A stretch of 64,000 nucleotides of DNA from Gilliamella sp. wkB7 (GCF_001693435.1 NZ_CM004509.1:1054001-1118000), one strand, 5' to 3'. Counted from the stretch's first letter, positions 42,063 through 54,060 are shown. The notes: generated by a model from the sequence alone, not told the origin. Numbers and translations are program-made.

Positions 42063-43904
42063 TTATTCTAAGAAGCTACGAAGAACATCCGAACGACTTG
42101 GATGACGTAATTTACGTAACGCTTTAGCTTCAATTTGACGAATACGTTCACGTGTTACATCAAATTGTTTACCAACTTCTTCAAGCGTATGATCAGTATT
42201 CATATCAATACCAAATCGCATACGTAATACTTTTGCTTCGCGTGGCGTTAAACCAGATAAGATATCACGTGTTGCACTGCGCAAGCTTTCAGATGTTGCT
42301 GCATCTAATGGTTGCTCTAGTGCGGTATCTTCAATAAAGTCACCTAAATGTGAATCTTCATCATCACCAACTGGTGTTTCCATTGAAATTGGTTCTTTAG
42401 CAATCTTCAACACTTTACGAATTTTATCTTCTGGCATTTGCATACGTTCAGATAACTCTTCTGGTGTCGGTTCGCGACCAATTTCTTGTAACATTTGGCG
42501 TGAAATACGATTTAACTTATTGATCGTCTCAATCATATGTACTGGAATACGAATTGTTCTTGCTTGGTCGGCAATTGAACGTGTGATAGCTTGTCTAATC
42601 CACCAAGTTGCATAAGTTGAGAATTTATAACCTCGACGGTATTCAAACTTATCTACAGCTTTCATTAGACCGATATTACCTTCTTGAATCAGATCTAAGA
42701 ACTGTAATCCACGGTTAGTGTATTTTTTTGCTATAGAAATAACTAAACGTAAGTTTGCTTCAACCATTTCTTTCTTAGCGCGTCGTGCTTTTGCTTCACC
42801 AATAGACATACGACGATTAATATCTTTAATTTGCTCAATAGAAAGATTAGTTTCCGTTTCAATTTGTTGCAACAAGTTAACTTGTGCAGCAATTTGCTCC
42901 TCGAAATCTTTTAAATTAGCCGCAAAAGCACTTTTCGAAGTTAATGCTTTATTATACCAATCCATGTTATTTTCATTTCCAGTGAAATAATTCATAAATT
43001 GTTTTTTCGGCATCTTACATTGTTCAACGCAGATCTTCATAATTACACGTTCGTGTGCTCTTACACGATCCATCATACTTCTCATATTGTTGACAAGTAT
43101 ATCGAACTGTTTAGCTACTAAACGAAATTGTTTGAAAATCTCTGATAAATTTTCGATCTCTTTTTGTGCTTTTTTGTGACCTCTTCCATATTTTTTAATA
43201 GCTTCAGAAGTTTTATTATGCTGTTCTTGTAATTCAGCAAATTTTGCTCTAGCTACTTCAGGATCAATCGAAACATCTTCATCTGCAGATGAATCACCAT
43301 CCTCATCTTCATTTTCATCGTCACTATCGTCGATTTCGATCTCGGTTTCACTATCTTCTAAATCTTCAGGTAATTCTTCTGTTACTTCTTCCGCATTTGG
43401 ATCAACAAAACCAGTAATTAAATCAGATAAACGAACTTCTCCACTTTCGACTAAGTTATATTGCTCAAGTAGGTAAGTAATCGCCTCTGGGTATTCAGAC
43501 ACTGAAGTTTGAACCTGATTAATGCCATCTTCAATACGTTTGGCAATATCAATTTCACCTTCACGAGTTAAAAGTTCTACCGCTCCCATTTCTCGCATAT
43601 ACATACGAACAGGATCGGTTGTTCGACCTATTTCTGACTCAACATTAGATAATACTAATGCTGTTGCTGCTTCAACGGCTTCTTCATCAGGGACATTATC
43701 TGAAAGTAATAACTCATCAGAATCAGGGGCTTCTTCAAGAACTTGAATCCCCATATCATTAATCATTTGGATAATATCTTCAATCTGATCTGAATCAATA
43801 ATCTCTTCAGGCAAGTGATCGTTGACATCAGCATAGGTTAGGTATCCTAGCTCCTTACCACGAATAATTAGGAGTTTTAGCTGTGATTGAGAATTTTGCT
43901 CCAT
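42063..43904 (-). CDS. rpoD: RNA polymerase primary sigma factor (sigma 70)
   Basis: The housekeeping sigma factor, 613 residues as in E. coli. Region 1.1 is at the N-terminus, and region 1.2 is around [14 protein letters not shown]. An acidic non-conserved insertion lies near 170-215 (runs of Asp and Glu). The highly conserved regions 2-4 include [17 protein letters not shown] (2.3-2.4), PIRIPVHM-type 3.0, and the C-terminal HTH with [20 protein letters not shown]. It ends the rpsU-dnaG-rpoD macromolecular synthesis operon. Confidence 0.98.
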   Translation of the reverse strand: MEQNSQSQLKLLIIRGKELGYLTYADVNDHLPEEIIDSDQIEDIIQMINDMGIQVLEEAPDSDELLLSDNVPDEEAVEAATALVLSNVESEIGRTTDPVRMYMREMGAVELLTREGEIDIAKRIEDGINQVQTSVSEYPEAITYLLEQYNLVESGEVRLSDLITGFVDPNAEEVTEELPEDLEDSETEIEIDDSDDENEDEDGDSSADEDVSIDPEVARAKFAELQEQHNKTSEAIKKYGRGHKKAQKEIENLSEIFKQFRLVAKQFDILVNNMRSMMDRVRAHERVIMKICVEQCKMPKKQFMNYFTGNENNMDWYNKALTSKSAFAANLKDFEEQIAAQVNLLQQIETETNLSIEQIKDINRRMSIGEAKARRAKKEMVEANLRLVISIAKKYTNRGLQFLDLIQEGNIGLMKAVDKFEYRRGYKFSTYATWWIRQAITRSIADQARTIRIPVHMIETINKLNRISRQMLQEIGREPTPEELSERMQMPEDKIRKVLKIAKEPISMETPVGDDEDSHLGDFIEDTALEQPLDAATSESLRSATRDILSGLTPREAKVLRMRFGIDMNTDHTLEEVGKQFDVTRERIRQIEAKALRKLRHPSRSDVLRSFLE

Positions 43905-43988
43905 AAAAGGTATCCACTTTTAGTTATTTGGTCATGTGTATATTATATATGTAGAACATTAGCTGTTATCTACGTATACCCTATATAT

Positions 43989-45770
43989 TTAGTCTTTTTT
44001 TGATAAAACAAGTATTAATGTCGCTAATTCTTTTTTCTCTGCGGTACTTAAGCCGGAGACTCTCTCTTTTGCGATTAGTTCATCTTGTCTTTGGGCGAGT
44101 ATATTATCATATAACTCTTTTAAAGTATGTTTAAAAATAGATTCTATATCATCATCTTGGTAATGAAACTCCCAGGTTGATAAACGACTAATTTGCTTAT
44201 AAAACGGCCTTTCTAAACACTCAGTTAATATTTGTGCAGTAGTTATATTAGGATAGCGCTGGCATAATTCAAGTAGTTCAATAAAAATATCAATACCAGC
44301 CATTTTCACTTGACCAATAGCATTAATATCGGAAACAAGCTGCGCAAGATTAGGATATTGAAGCAATAAACCAATCAAAATACGCATTGTTGTTAACTTC
44401 ATTTGTGCTATTGGTACAGTTTCTGGGACCTTACTTTCATATTTTTGGCGATTAGATTGCATCAATTGCTCTATTTGAGACAAATCAAGCAATCCTAAAT
44501 AACGCCCAAGTTGTTGTAATAAATTTAATCGGAAAGCCTTTGCTTTTATTTGATCAAGTAAAGGAAGCGCCAATGAACTTAATTTAGCTTTCCCTTCCGG
44601 TGTTTTCAAATCAACTTGTTTTAGTAATTCATCAAATAAAAATTTAGACAAATTTGGGGCGGTTTTCAGGTAATCTTCAAAACCTGTTTTACCGACTTTA
44701 CGTACAAAACTATCTGGGTCTTCATCTTGAGGTAAAAAGGCAAAGCTTATCTCTTTACCATCAATCAAGCAGGGTAATAAAACATTTAGTGCTCGCCAAG
44801 CAGCATTCCTTCCTGCATTATCTCCATCATAACAAAAGATAACAGAATCTGTAGCTCTAAATAGAAGTTTAATATGTTCTTCTGATGTTGCTGTCCCTAG
44901 AGCTGCTACCGCATAATCAATACTATATTGGGCCAGAGATACAACATCCATATAACCCTCTACAATTATTAATTGTTTCGGGTTACGATTGGCTTCCAAA
45001 GCTTCATAAAGTCCATATAACTGAAAACCTTTATGAAAAATAGGCGTTTCTGGTGAGTTTAAATATTTTGCCGAGTCATTAATGATAGTTCTTCCCCCAA
45101 AGGCGATCACATTACCTTGTCTATCACGAATTGGGAACATGATTCGCCCGCGAAAGCGATCAAATCGATTACTTCTATCATTATTAACTGACATCCCTGC
45201 TTTATCATATAACTCTGCTTCGTTTTTTGTCTTTACAATAGTTTGAAAAGCTAATTGGCTTGAATTAGGTGCGTAACCAATTTTATACCTAGCTATAATT
45301 TCCGTATTTAGTCCACGTTGTTCTAGATATTTATGTGCATCAATCGAGGTTGATAATGCTAATTGCTGTTGGTAAAAATTGGTTATTTTAGCCATTAACG
45401 TATACAGATCACGGCGAATATTTCGAGATTCAATCTGTTTTGATTGATCTATTTGGTTATTCTCATTATCCGTATAAGGAACTCGAATTCCTTGCATACT
45501 AGCTAATTCTTCAATAGCTTCGGGAAAAGACAAACGTTCATATTGCATTAAAAAATTTACAACCGAACCAGATGCCCCACAACCAAAACAATAATAGATC
45601 TGTTTTTTTTCATTCAATGAAAAAGAGGCAGTTTTCTCATCATGGAAAGGACAACAACCAAAGTAATTATTCCCCTTTTTTTTCATTTTGACACGTTTGC
45701 TTATCACATCAAGTATACTTGTGCGAGCAATCAAGTCTAAAATAAAATCGCGAGGAATAAGACCTTTCAT
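43989..45770 (-). CDS. dnaG: DNA primase
   Basis: DnaG makes RNA primers for replication. The 593 residues (E. coli 581) have an N-terminal CHC2-type zinc domain (GCCPFHDEKTASF and YYCFGCGASG, about 38-68). A TOPRIM catalytic core follows with IVEGYMDVVS and FCYDGDNAGR, and a C-terminal helicase-binding domain near 440-593 is more divergent. It is the middle gene of the rpsU-dnaG-rpoD operon, 84 bases before rpoD and about 130 after rpsU. Confidence 0.97.
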   Translation of the reverse strand: MKGLIPRDFILDLIARTSILDVISKRVKMKKKGNNYFGCCPFHDEKTASFSLNEKKQIYYCFGCGASGSVVNFLMQYERLSFPEAIEELASMQGIRVPYTDNENNQIDQSKQIESRNIRRDLYTLMAKITNFYQQQLALSTSIDAHKYLEQRGLNTEIIARYKIGYAPNSSQLAFQTIVKTKNEAELYDKAGMSVNNDRSNRFDRFRGRIMFPIRDRQGNVIAFGGRTIINDSAKYLNSPETPIFHKGFQLYGLYEALEANRNPKQLIIVEGYMDVVSLAQYSIDYAVAALGTATSEEHIKLLFRATDSVIFCYDGDNAGRNAAWRALNVLLPCLIDGKEISFAFLPQDEDPDSFVRKVGKTGFEDYLKTAPNLSKFLFDELLKQVDLKTPEGKAKLSSLALPLLDQIKAKAFRLNLLQQLGRYLGLLDLSQIEQLMQSNRQKYESKVPETVPIAQMKLTTMRILIGLLLQYPNLAQLVSDINAIGQVKMAGIDIFIELLELCQRYPNITTAQILTECLERPFYKQISRLSTWEFHYQDDDIESIFKHTLKELYDNILAQRQDELIAKERVSGLSTAEKKELATLILVLSKKD

Positions 45771-45807
45771 GATAATTCAACCGATATTGGCACTATACGC
45801 AAAGACA

Positions 45808-45835
45808 ACAAGCCGTATGTATATGTACGGCTTGT
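45808..45835 (-). terminator. Hairpin between rpsU and dnaG
   Basis: ACAAGCCGTA (45808-45817) pairs perfectly with TACGGCTTGT (45826-45835) around 8 bases. The minus strand after it (TGTCTTTGC) has no real T-run. A partial terminator between rpsU and dnaG is a known part of this operon in E. coli, where it keeps primase low relative to S21. This hairpin is in the right place for that, but may instead act in RNA processing. Confidence 0.65.
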
Positions 45836-45900
45836 AAAAATTTTTTATAAAAAATAGATAAAATTGAATTTTATATCAATTTAAACTTTTAGTATAAATA

Positions 45901-46128
<228 letters not shown>

Positions 46129-46171
46129 TCAAATTTGTTTAATATCACAAAGGACTAAAAATTAGTGCGCA

Positions 46172-46200
46172 ATTTTACCTCTAATAGATATATGTTGTAA
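46172..46200 (-). promoter_or_regulatory. Likely rpsU-dnaG-rpoD promoter
   Basis: On the minus strand TTACAA (46200-46195), 17 bases, TAAAAT (46177-46172) lies 56 bases before the rpsU start, with GCGCA just after where transcription would begin. Spacing is ideal and both boxes are near consensus. Confidence 0.55.
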
Positions 46201-46288
46201 AGTAAAATATCCAATTATTGTATCATAACAAATTAATTTGCTAATCTCCCTACTCAATTAGATAATAAAACCATTTTTATTAATATAG

Positions 46289-47314
<1,026 letters not shown>

Positions 47315-47695
47315 GATTTAATGAACTCACAATAAAGTCCCCATATTTATATAGTGGGGATATTTATCAAAAAAGTAAAAGAATTCATTTATTTTATCGG
47401 ATTTATTCATTCTGTTTTTTTGTAAAATTAGCTATTAAGTGTAAAAACTTTTCAAGCTTCCCCCAAGTGACTAACGGTATTCTAATTTTATTATAATGAT
47501 TTGATTTTATAGCATCACTCTTTTCATATTTATATTGTCTATCAATTGTGAAATATTAATAATTAAAATTATTTAATGCCAATATAAAATTAACGCCCCG
47601 TATTTAGTAAGGCGTGTAAAAAAGTTTCAGGAAAACTATGTGTTTATGTAAAAATATGTTAATATTTCATCATATTAGTGACAAGGGAATGAAAA
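47315..47695. other. 381-base gene-free stretch after hemB
   Basis: It holds the hemB hairpin TCCCCA (47338-47343) with TGGGGA (47355-47360) followed by TATTTATC, and a small ACGCC/GGCGT stem at 47593-47615. The remainder is AT-rich. A 67-codon frame that overlaps the end of hemB has no ribosome site or recognisable product and is not called. Confidence 0.5.
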
Positions 47696-48466
47696 ATGAT
47701 TTATGAACTCATACCGATAGAATTACATAAAGAGCTTAATGATTTTCGTAATGATTTAGAGAGAATAGCTTCACAACATGTTGAAGTTTGTCCTTTTTGT
47801 GACAAAAAGGAGTTTTATTTAATCCGTTCAAATCCAACTACTACTTACCGTTGTAAAGCTTGCTATAAATATTTTACGGCAGCAACTAATACACCTTTTA
47901 ACCGTCTAACGCCTTTTAATTGGTTAGAAACCATTTTTGTTTGCCGTATAAAAAATTACACTTATCAAGCAATAGCAAATATATTTGACTGTTCAACTGA
48001 AAAAATAATGCGTCGTGACCATGCTATAATTAATTACTTAAAGCTATATTATTTATCATTATATCAATGGTATATTAATAGACAGCAGACAACCTTAAAT
48101 CCAATCTTAATCCAACAATATAATTATATCAAATCAAAAATAAATACTTTACTTAATACGCAAACACCCATTTGTTTACACTGTAACTCAACAGAAACAG
48201 TCAAAATAGGCAAACGAACATGTTACCGATGTAAACGATGTCGACATAGTTTTAATGTTTTAAGTAATACTAAATTAAACCGTTTACCCAAACCTGAATT
48301 ATGGTTGAGCTTTGTTGATTTACTTATAGCTGGAGAAGGCAATACACAAATAGAAAAAAAACTAAAACTGACGAGCAATACCGTAAGGCGATGGCGAGCG
48401 GTATGGTGTGAAATGATGATAAAATGGAATTGTGAAGCCCTATCTATTTGGTGTAAAGGTCATTAA
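47696..48466 (+). CDS. Tandem zinc-ribbon/helix-turn-helix protein related to transposase DNA-binding domains
   Basis: A 256-residue basic protein made of two copies of one module. Copy 1 has zinc ligands CPFC (32-35) and YRCKAC (53-56) followed by a helix-turn-helix near 88-110. Copy 2 has CLHC (160-163) and YRCKRC (179-182) followed by a helix-turn-helix near 216-236. The pattern resembles the InsA-like or DUF746-type ribbon found at the N-terminus of IS1/IS1595-family transposases. No DDE catalytic domain follows and no inverted terminal repeats were seen, so it is not a whole insertion sequence. A domesticated transposase part or a DNA-binding regulator are both possible. It has a terminator of its own. 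Confidence 0.7.
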   Translation: MIYELIPIELHKELNDFRNDLERIASQHVEVCPFCDKKEFYLIRSNPTTTYRCKACYKYFTAATNTPFNRLTPFNWLETIFVCRIKNYTYQAIANIFDCSTEKIMRRDHAIINYLKLYYLSLYQWYINRQQTTLNPILIQQYNYIKSKINTLLNTQTPICLHCNSTETVKIGKRTCYRCKRCRHSFNVLSNTKLNRLPKPELWLSFVDLLIAGEGNTQIEKKLKLTSNTVRRWRAVWCEMMIKWNCEALSIWCKGH

Positions 48467-48467
48467 A

Positions 48468-48520
48468 ACAGTAAACATAGCATGACTAATTATAGTCTCA
48501 TGTTTTACTGTAAATATTTT
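48468..48520 (+). terminator. Hairpin terminator after the zinc-ribbon gene
   Basis: ACAGTAAA, CATGA and CTA pair with TAG, TCATG and TTTACTGT (48468-48511) with an internal bulge. The plus strand then reads AAATATTTTT. It begins at the stop of the preceding gene. Confidence 0.7.
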
Positions 48521-48553
48521 TAAACAATAATATTAATAATGGAAGATAATGTT

Positions 48554-49354
48554 ATGAAAAAATATATTTCTCTTTTATACATAAGTTTAGGCTGTAGTAT
48601 ATTATTAATCAGTGGTTGTGATGACAAAAAACCAATTAATAAAAACTTAACTCAAATTGCGATTATTAACAGTTATCTTTTTCATACAGAACCAGAATTA
48701 TTACCAAATAATAAACTATTTAAACAGCAAAAAATTGAAGGTTCATCGAATAAACTAATTAACTACAATAATCTAGGTTATGTAGCTAATTATAATTTAG
48801 AAGGATTATATGGTGAAATCAATTATGATAAAGCTAAATACATTTACGGAATGAAAGAAACTAGAAATGAATATGGAATTACTTTTGACAATGCAAAAAA
48901 CATTCTTGGCATGAAAAATAGTAATGGAGATATCGTTGCTATTTCCGAATTTGACGAGCAAGGCCATTTAGTTGAAACAACTTTATCTCACTTTGCAGAA
49001 AATAATATTATTTTTAATAGCAAAATAATTTATGAACAAGATCGAGTTGAGATGGTTTTATATAACGCTTATATTCCAGTTGATGAAAAAACCAAATTTC
49101 CTGTATTAGTACAAGAAAAAGATATTATTTACAATGATAATAATCAATTAGAAAAAACTATCACTAAGTCATTTAAACTATCATCAAATGGTGACATCAT
49201 AATTAATGACCAAAATGAACAAGAAGTTGAAATAACTGAGACTTGTACTTATTCTGATTATAATGAAAACCGAGATTGGACAAAAGCAATCTGTGTAACG
49301 AATGGCGATAAGTCAAAAACCATTAATTTAATAAGAACCATTGAATATCAATAG
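48554..49354 (+). CDS. Putative lipoprotein of unknown function
   Basis: A 266-residue exported protein. From the ATG at 48554 (GGAAG 8 bases upstream) the signal peptide runs MKKYISLLYISLGCSILLIS to a lipobox ISGC with the lipidated cysteine at 22. DDKK follows; Asp at +2 suggests inner-membrane retention by the Lol rule of enterobacteria. The mature part is polar and rich in Asn, Glu, Tyr and Lys. It contains a short internal repeat, YDKAKYIYGMK and FDNAKNILGMK, and later beta-strand-like stretches ending in TCTYSDYNENRDWTKAICV. I do not recognise the family. It stands alone, convergent with nudC. Confidence 0.8.
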   Translation: MKKYISLLYISLGCSILLISGCDDKKPINKNLTQIAIINSYLFHTEPELLPNNKLFKQQKIEGSSNKLINYNNLGYVANYNLEGLYGEINYDKAKYIYGMKETRNEYGITFDNAKNILGMKNSNGDIVAISEFDEQGHLVETTLSHFAENNIIFNSKIIYEQDRVEMVLYNAYIPVDEKTKFPVLVQEKDIIYNDNNQLEKTITKSFKLSSNGDIIINDQNEQEVEITETCTYSDYNENRDWTKAICVTNGDKSKTINLIRTIEYQ

Positions 49355-49391
49355 ATTTATTTATTACCTTTTAATACCAAAGAGAATATGA

Positions 49392-50195
49392 TTAATCATT
49401 ACCGTACTCATCATATTCTCGGCAAAGTACAATGGTATCTTCAATTAAACGCCGAGCAATAGTCCCATATTCGGGAATTTTAGGTAACTGAGAATAATGA
49501 TACCAATTTGCTTCAACTAATTCGCTAGTATCTACTTGAATTTCACCACTTTCATAATCTGCCAAATAAGCCATCATTAATGAATTAGGAAACGGCCAAG
49601 GCTGCGATCCTATATAACGAATATTTTTAATTTTTATTTTTGCTTCTTCAAATACCTCTCTCTTAACAGCCATTTCCATAGTTTCACCAATTTCAGTAAA
49701 ACCAGCTAACACAGTGTATAAACTATCTTGATTATGTCTAACATGTTTTGCCAATAATATTTTATTTTTATTGCGAATAGCGACAATGATAGATGGCGAA
49801 ATTTGTGGATAATAGCGTTCATTACAGTTGTGACACATACAACACCATTCTGTTGTACTAATATGCATTTCGTGACCACAATAACCACAATATTTATGAG
49901 AACGATAGAACTCTGATAATTGAACGGCTCGTCCAGCCATATAAAATAATGATTGTTCATTATTACCAAGCAAAGATCGAATTGAACTCATTGCTGTTTT
50001 CATTTCACGACAAATAAGCCAAGCTGTTTGTCCATTCCACTCACCAATAGGTTGGGCAAGTAGATTTGTAAAACCCAATTGGCTGGCATTACCAACAGGA
50101 ACTTCACCATTTGGTAACCATAGTCGTCCATTTTTACTGACAAACCAATAACCTACTTCATTACCATTCAAATTTATTTGTTGCTGTATGTTCAT
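49392..50195 (-). CDS. nudC: NADH pyrophosphatase / RNA NAD-decapping hydrolase
   Basis: NudC cleaves NADH to NMNH and AMP and removes NAD caps from RNA. The 267 residues (E. coli 257) have a four-cysteine zinc ribbon (CGYC and CMCHNC near 103-123), a Nudix box (GFTEIGETMEMAVKREVFEEA near 170-190), and the NADH-specific SQPWPFP motif just after. The final glycine of the Nudix consensus REUXEEXG is replaced by Lys or Ile (EEAKI), a mild variation. It is the next gene after yidC, beyond a terminator. Confidence 0.95.
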   Translation of the reverse strand: MNIQQQINLNGNEVGYWFVSKNGRLWLPNGEVPVGNASQLGFTNLLAQPIGEWNGQTAWLICREMKTAMSSIRSLLGNNEQSLFYMAGRAVQLSEFYRSHKYCGYCGHEMHISTTEWCCMCHNCNERYYPQISPSIIVAIRNKNKILLAKHVRHNQDSLYTVLAGFTEIGETMEMAVKREVFEEAKIKIKNIRYIGSQPWPFPNSLMMAYLADYESGEIQVDTSELVEANWYHYSQLPKIPEYGTIARRLIEDTIVLCREYDEYGND

Positions 50196-50214
50196 ATCAA
50201 TTTACACCAAAAAC

Positions 50215-50243
50215 AACGAAAAAGGAGGGTTTTAACCTCCTTT
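50215..50243 (-). terminator. Terminator after yidC
   Basis: AAAGGAGG (50221-50228) pairs with CCTCCTTT (50236-50243) around 7 bases. The minus strand continues TTTTTCG. It lies 10 bases after the yidC stop. Confidence 0.85.
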
Positions 50244-50253
50244 ATTATCAATA

Positions 50254-51870
50254 TTATTTCTTTTTCTTCTCGTGTAGTCCTTTTTTCTCAAGTTCCCAAT
50301 AAATGATACGTTGCTGGGCAATTGTAAATAAGTTACTTACGATATAGTATAAAACTAAACCTGCTGGAAACCATAAGAAGAATACCGTAAAGATTAATGG
50401 CATATAAGTCATTAACCTTTTTTGTAATGGGTCAGCCGCTGGTGTTGGAGACATCATCTGAATTAAGAACATTGTACCGCCCATTAATAAAGGAAAAATA
50501 TAATAAGGATCTTGTGCAGATAAGTCATAAATCCAAAATGCAAATGGAGCATGACGTAGCTCTACAGCATTACCTAACATATAGAATAGTGATAAGAAAA
50601 TTGGCATTTGAATGAATATTGGCAAACAACCACCTATTGGATTTACTTTTTCTTGTTTATAAATCGCCATGGTTTCCACACTCATTTTTTGCTTATCATC
50701 ACCATAACGTTCTTTCAATGCTTCTATACGAGGTTGTAATAACTTCATTTTTGCCATTGAACGATATTGTGCACGTGTTAATGGGAATAAAATACCACGG
50801 ACAATAAAAGTAATAATAATAATTGCAAAGCCCCAGTTACCAACAAAACTATGAATAAATTTTAATAAATAAAATAGTGGTTGTGATAAGAACCATAACC
50901 AACCATAGTCAACGGTTAAATCAAGATGATTGGCAGTCTCTTTCAATTGGTTTTGAATTTCTGGTCCCAACCATAATTTTGCACTAATAGTTTGACTATT
51001 ACCTGGTTGAATAATAGTTGATTCACCTTTAAAACCGATCGTTGCTTGAGATTTGTTAGCTGTAGATCGAGAATAAAATAAATTATTTTGATCCTGAGCT
51101 GGCACCCATGCTGTAACAAAATAGTGTTGTAGCATTGCAACCCAACCTGTTTTGGTACTCACATCTAAAGCTTTATCTTTTATATCATCAAAACTATATT
51201 TGCTATAGTTAGTGTTAGAACTAGAATAAGCTGCACCACGAAAAACATTTAGGCCTAATCCTCCGCCACCTTCAGTCACAGTACCTTTAGGTAACTCTAT
51301 AGTTTGTTTTAACTGACCATACATCGAAACATCAATAGGACTTCCACTTTGGTTATTTATGTCATATTGAACATCAATAGCATAATTACCACGATGCAAT
51401 ATATAATATTTAGTATAGCTAACACCATTAACCTGATATGTCAATGGTACACGCAATTCATCTTGTCCATCAGCTAATACGTATTCGGTTTGTTCTGTTT
51501 GATATACTGGTCGTTTTGATCCTTGAATTGCATTATCAGGGCCATCTTTACCAGTTAGACCGCTTTCAGCAATATAAACAAAATCAGGAGTTGATGTTAA
51601 TAATTGGAAAGGTGTACCTGAATGAAGCGTCTGATCATATTTTAATAATTGAGCAGATTGCACATCGCCACCATAAGTATTGATAGTAAGTGATAATACA
51701 TCTGATTTTACAGTAATTGTTTTACCAACCTCAGTACTATCTTCACCTGCCTGTTGTGTTAACTGGTTAATCACAGGCGGCTTAGGAGCATGATCTTCTT
51801 CCCATGCTTTCCAAATAAAAAAAGATACAAAAAGTAAAGCAATGACTAAAATATTACGTTGAGATCCCAT
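50254..51870 (-). CDS. yidC: Membrane protein insertase YidC
   Basis: YidC inserts proteins into the inner membrane, alone or with SecYEG. The 538 residues (E. coli 548) have an N-terminal anchor ([20 protein letters not shown]), a large periplasmic beta domain to about residue 340, and five C-terminal membrane segments starting at [17 protein letters not shown]. The hydrophilic-groove arginine lies in [19 protein letters not shown]. The tail is lysine-rich ([10 protein letters not shown]). The ATG overlaps the yidD stop by one base. In E. coli mnmE follows; here it is nudC. Confidence 0.97.
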   Translation of the reverse strand: MGSQRNILVIALLFVSFFIWKAWEEDHAPKPPVINQLTQQAGEDSTEVGKTITVKSDVLSLTINTYGGDVQSAQLLKYDQTLHSGTPFQLLTSTPDFVYIAESGLTGKDGPDNAIQGSKRPVYQTEQTEYVLADGQDELRVPLTYQVNGVSYTKYYILHRGNYAIDVQYDINNQSGSPIDVSMYGQLKQTIELPKGTVTEGGGGLGLNVFRGAAYSSSNTNYSKYSFDDIKDKALDVSTKTGWVAMLQHYFVTAWVPAQDQNNLFYSRSTANKSQATIGFKGESTIIQPGNSQTISAKLWLGPEIQNQLKETANHLDLTVDYGWLWFLSQPLFYLLKFIHSFVGNWGFAIIIITFIVRGILFPLTRAQYRSMAKMKLLQPRIEALKERYGDDKQKMSVETMAIYKQEKVNPIGGCLPIFIQMPIFLSLFYMLGNAVELRHAPFAFWIYDLSAQDPYYIFPLLMGGTMFLIQMMSPTPAADPLQKRLMTYMPLIFTVFFLWFPAGLVLYYIVSNLFTIAQQRIIYWELEKKGLHEKKKK

Positions 51871-52193
51871 TAGTGTTTTTCTCTATTGGTTTTAATTTTT
51901 GGAGGAACAAAATCTTCACCTCCTTCATGTAAGGGGTGACATTTTAATACACGTTTAACCATTAGCCAACTACCTTTTATTAATCCAAAGCGTCTTAATG
52001 CAATTACAGCATATTGTGAACATGACGGCGTAAAACGGCACTTTGGACCAAATAAAGGACTAAGGATACGTTGATATATACGAATAAAAAAAATAAAAAA
52101 ATTAATTATCAATAAATTAAATGCAAAAACATGCCTTTTTATCGTTAATTTTATTTTATTTAAATTTTTTGCTTGGCTATGATTCGTTGGCAT
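51870..52193 (-). CDS. yidD: Membrane protein insertion efficiency factor YidD
   Basis: YidD is a small membrane-associated protein that assists YidC. The 107 residues contain the family core [26 protein letters not shown] with its conserved cysteines, then [23 protein letters not shown]. It is about 20 residues longer at the N-terminus than E. coli YidD (85); no later ATG fits, so translation probably starts inside the end of rnpA (34-base overlap). This is the usual rpmH-rnpA-yidD-yidC order. Confidence 0.93.
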   Translation of the reverse strand: MPTNHSQAKNLNKIKLTIKRHVFAFNLLIINFFIFFIRIYQRILSPLFGPKCRFTPSCSQYAVIALRRFGLIKGSWLMVKRVLKCHPLHEGGEDFVPPKIKTNREKH

Positions 52194-52516
52194 AGTTTAT
52201 CAAATATCTCGACTATTTGTTGATTATTTAAGTCAATAACAGGAGATTTAGCCATCAGAATAAAATCAATATTAGGGAATTGATGTTGATGATAACGAAA
52301 ATATTCTTTCACAAGCCGTTTGATACGGTTACGTTCATGGGCACGTTTTACCTGCTTTTTAGCTATGGCAAATCCCAAACGAGCATGTGTTAAATTATTT
52401 TTACGTGAAACAAGCGTAAGAAAAGGTGATCCAGCTCTGATGGATTCTTGGAAAACATAACTGAAATCAAAGGGAGTTAACAATCGCAACTCCCGAGGAT
52501 AAGTGAATTTAATCAC
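52160..52516 (-). CDS. rnpA: Ribonuclease P protein component
   Basis: RnpA is the protein subunit of RNase P, needed for tRNA 5' maturation. The 118 residues (E. coli 119) have the N-terminal [13 protein letters not shown] and the RNR signature at 62-64 in [15 protein letters not shown]. The start is GTG, 11 bases after rpmH. It overlaps yidD by 34 bases. The RNase P RNA gene is not in this window. Confidence 0.95.
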   Translation of the reverse strand: MIKFTYPRELRLLTPFDFSYVFQESIRAGSPFLTLVSRKNNLTHARLGFAIAKKQVKRAHERNRIKRLVKEYFRYHQHQFPNIDFILMAKSPVIDLNNQQIVEIFDKLCQRIIAKQKI

Positions 52517-52527
52517 TCAACTTTAAA

Positions 52528-52999
<472 letters not shown>

Positions 53000-54028
53000 T
53001 TAATCACTAAATGTAATGACACGCTTACTTTTTTCACCACCTATTTCACGCGCTAGTTTAGGCACCAAATACCCTGAAACTTGAGCTGCTAGTTGTTTCA
53101 TTATTTGTTTGGCTTTTTCATCATTTACCATAAAGTGAGCAGCTCCTTGCACCTTATCAAGTAAATGGATGTAATAAGGCAAAATGCCGATATCAAATAT
53201 CTTATTACTTAATTGTGCTAGTGTTTCGGCTTTATCGTTAACATTTTTTAATAAAACGCTTTGATTAAGCACAGTTACACCCTGATGTTTTAATAGTGAA
53301 ATAGCTTTAGCTACATTTTCATCAATCTCATTTGGATGATTGATATGAGTAACCATGATAATTTGTAATCGACTTTTAGCAAATAGCTGACAAAGTGTTG
53401 ATGTAATTCGTGATGGTATCACAACGGCTAAACGAGTATGAATTCGTAACCGTTTTATGTAAGGTATCTTTTCTAATTCTTTTATCAAAAATTCAATCTC
53501 ATGATCTTTAGCCATTAAAGGATCTCCTCCAGAAAGAATAATTTCATCAAGTTCTGGATGATTGGCAATATAATTAAGCGCAATACTAAGATTCTTTTTA
53601 TTTCCTTGGTTTTCATGGTAAGGAAAATGTCGCCTAAAACAATAACGACAATTTATAGCACAAGCCGTTTTAGTAATTAATAAAGCACGATTATGATATT
53701 TATGTAGTAATCCTGGAATAGTATTTTGTTGTTCATCCAAAGGATCATTACTATATCCATCTACATGAATCATTTCATGCTCATCACAAAGAACTTGTAA
53801 TAACAATGGATCTTTATAATCCCCCTTTTTCATTCGATTTATAAAAGCCATAGGAACACGAAGCGGAAATTGTTTTTTCGCTTGTAACATAGGAATTGAA
53901 ATGGAATTAGTATCTAATTCTAAATAAGAATAAAGTTCCTTAACATCTGTCACGACATTGTTTAGATCTAATATCCATTCATCTTTATTATTTGGTAGTT
54001 CAATTTTTTGCTGTATAATATGGCTCAT
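53000..54028 (-). CDS. epmB: EF-P--(R)-beta-lysine modification aminomutase
   Basis: EpmB (YjeK) converts L-lysine to (R)-beta-lysine, which EpmA attaches to elongation factor P. The 342 residues are a radical-SAM, PLP-dependent aminomutase of the lysine 2,3-aminomutase family: cluster cysteines C123, C127 and C130 in CAINCRYCFRRH, and EIILSGGDPLM. A PLP-lysine region lies near the C-terminus. Its size matches E. coli EpmB. It is divergent from efp, 32 bases from its start, the conserved pairing of modifier and target. Confidence 0.96.
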   Translation of the reverse strand: MSHIIQQKIELPNNKDEWILDLNNVVTDVKELYSYLELDTNSISIPMLQAKKQFPLRVPMAFINRMKKGDYKDPLLLQVLCDEHEMIHVDGYSNDPLDEQQNTIPGLLHKYHNRALLITKTACAINCRYCFRRHFPYHENQGNKKNLSIALNYIANHPELDEIILSGGDPLMAKDHEIEFLIKELEKIPYIKRLRIHTRLAVVIPSRITSTLCQLFAKSRLQIIMVTHINHPNEIDENVAKAISLLKHQGVTVLNQSVLLKNVNDKAETLAQLSNKIFDIGILPYYIHLLDKVQGAAHFMVNDEKAKQIMKQLAAQVSGYLVPKLAREIGGEKSKRVITFSD

Positions 54029-54060
54029 TTTTGTAATTCAGAATGATAGTTGGAGCTTTT

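Noticed and set aside
47696..48466. Complete IS1-type insertion sequence
   Set aside because: There is no catalytic transposase frame, no programmed frameshift partner and no inverted terminal repeats around the zinc-ribbon gene.
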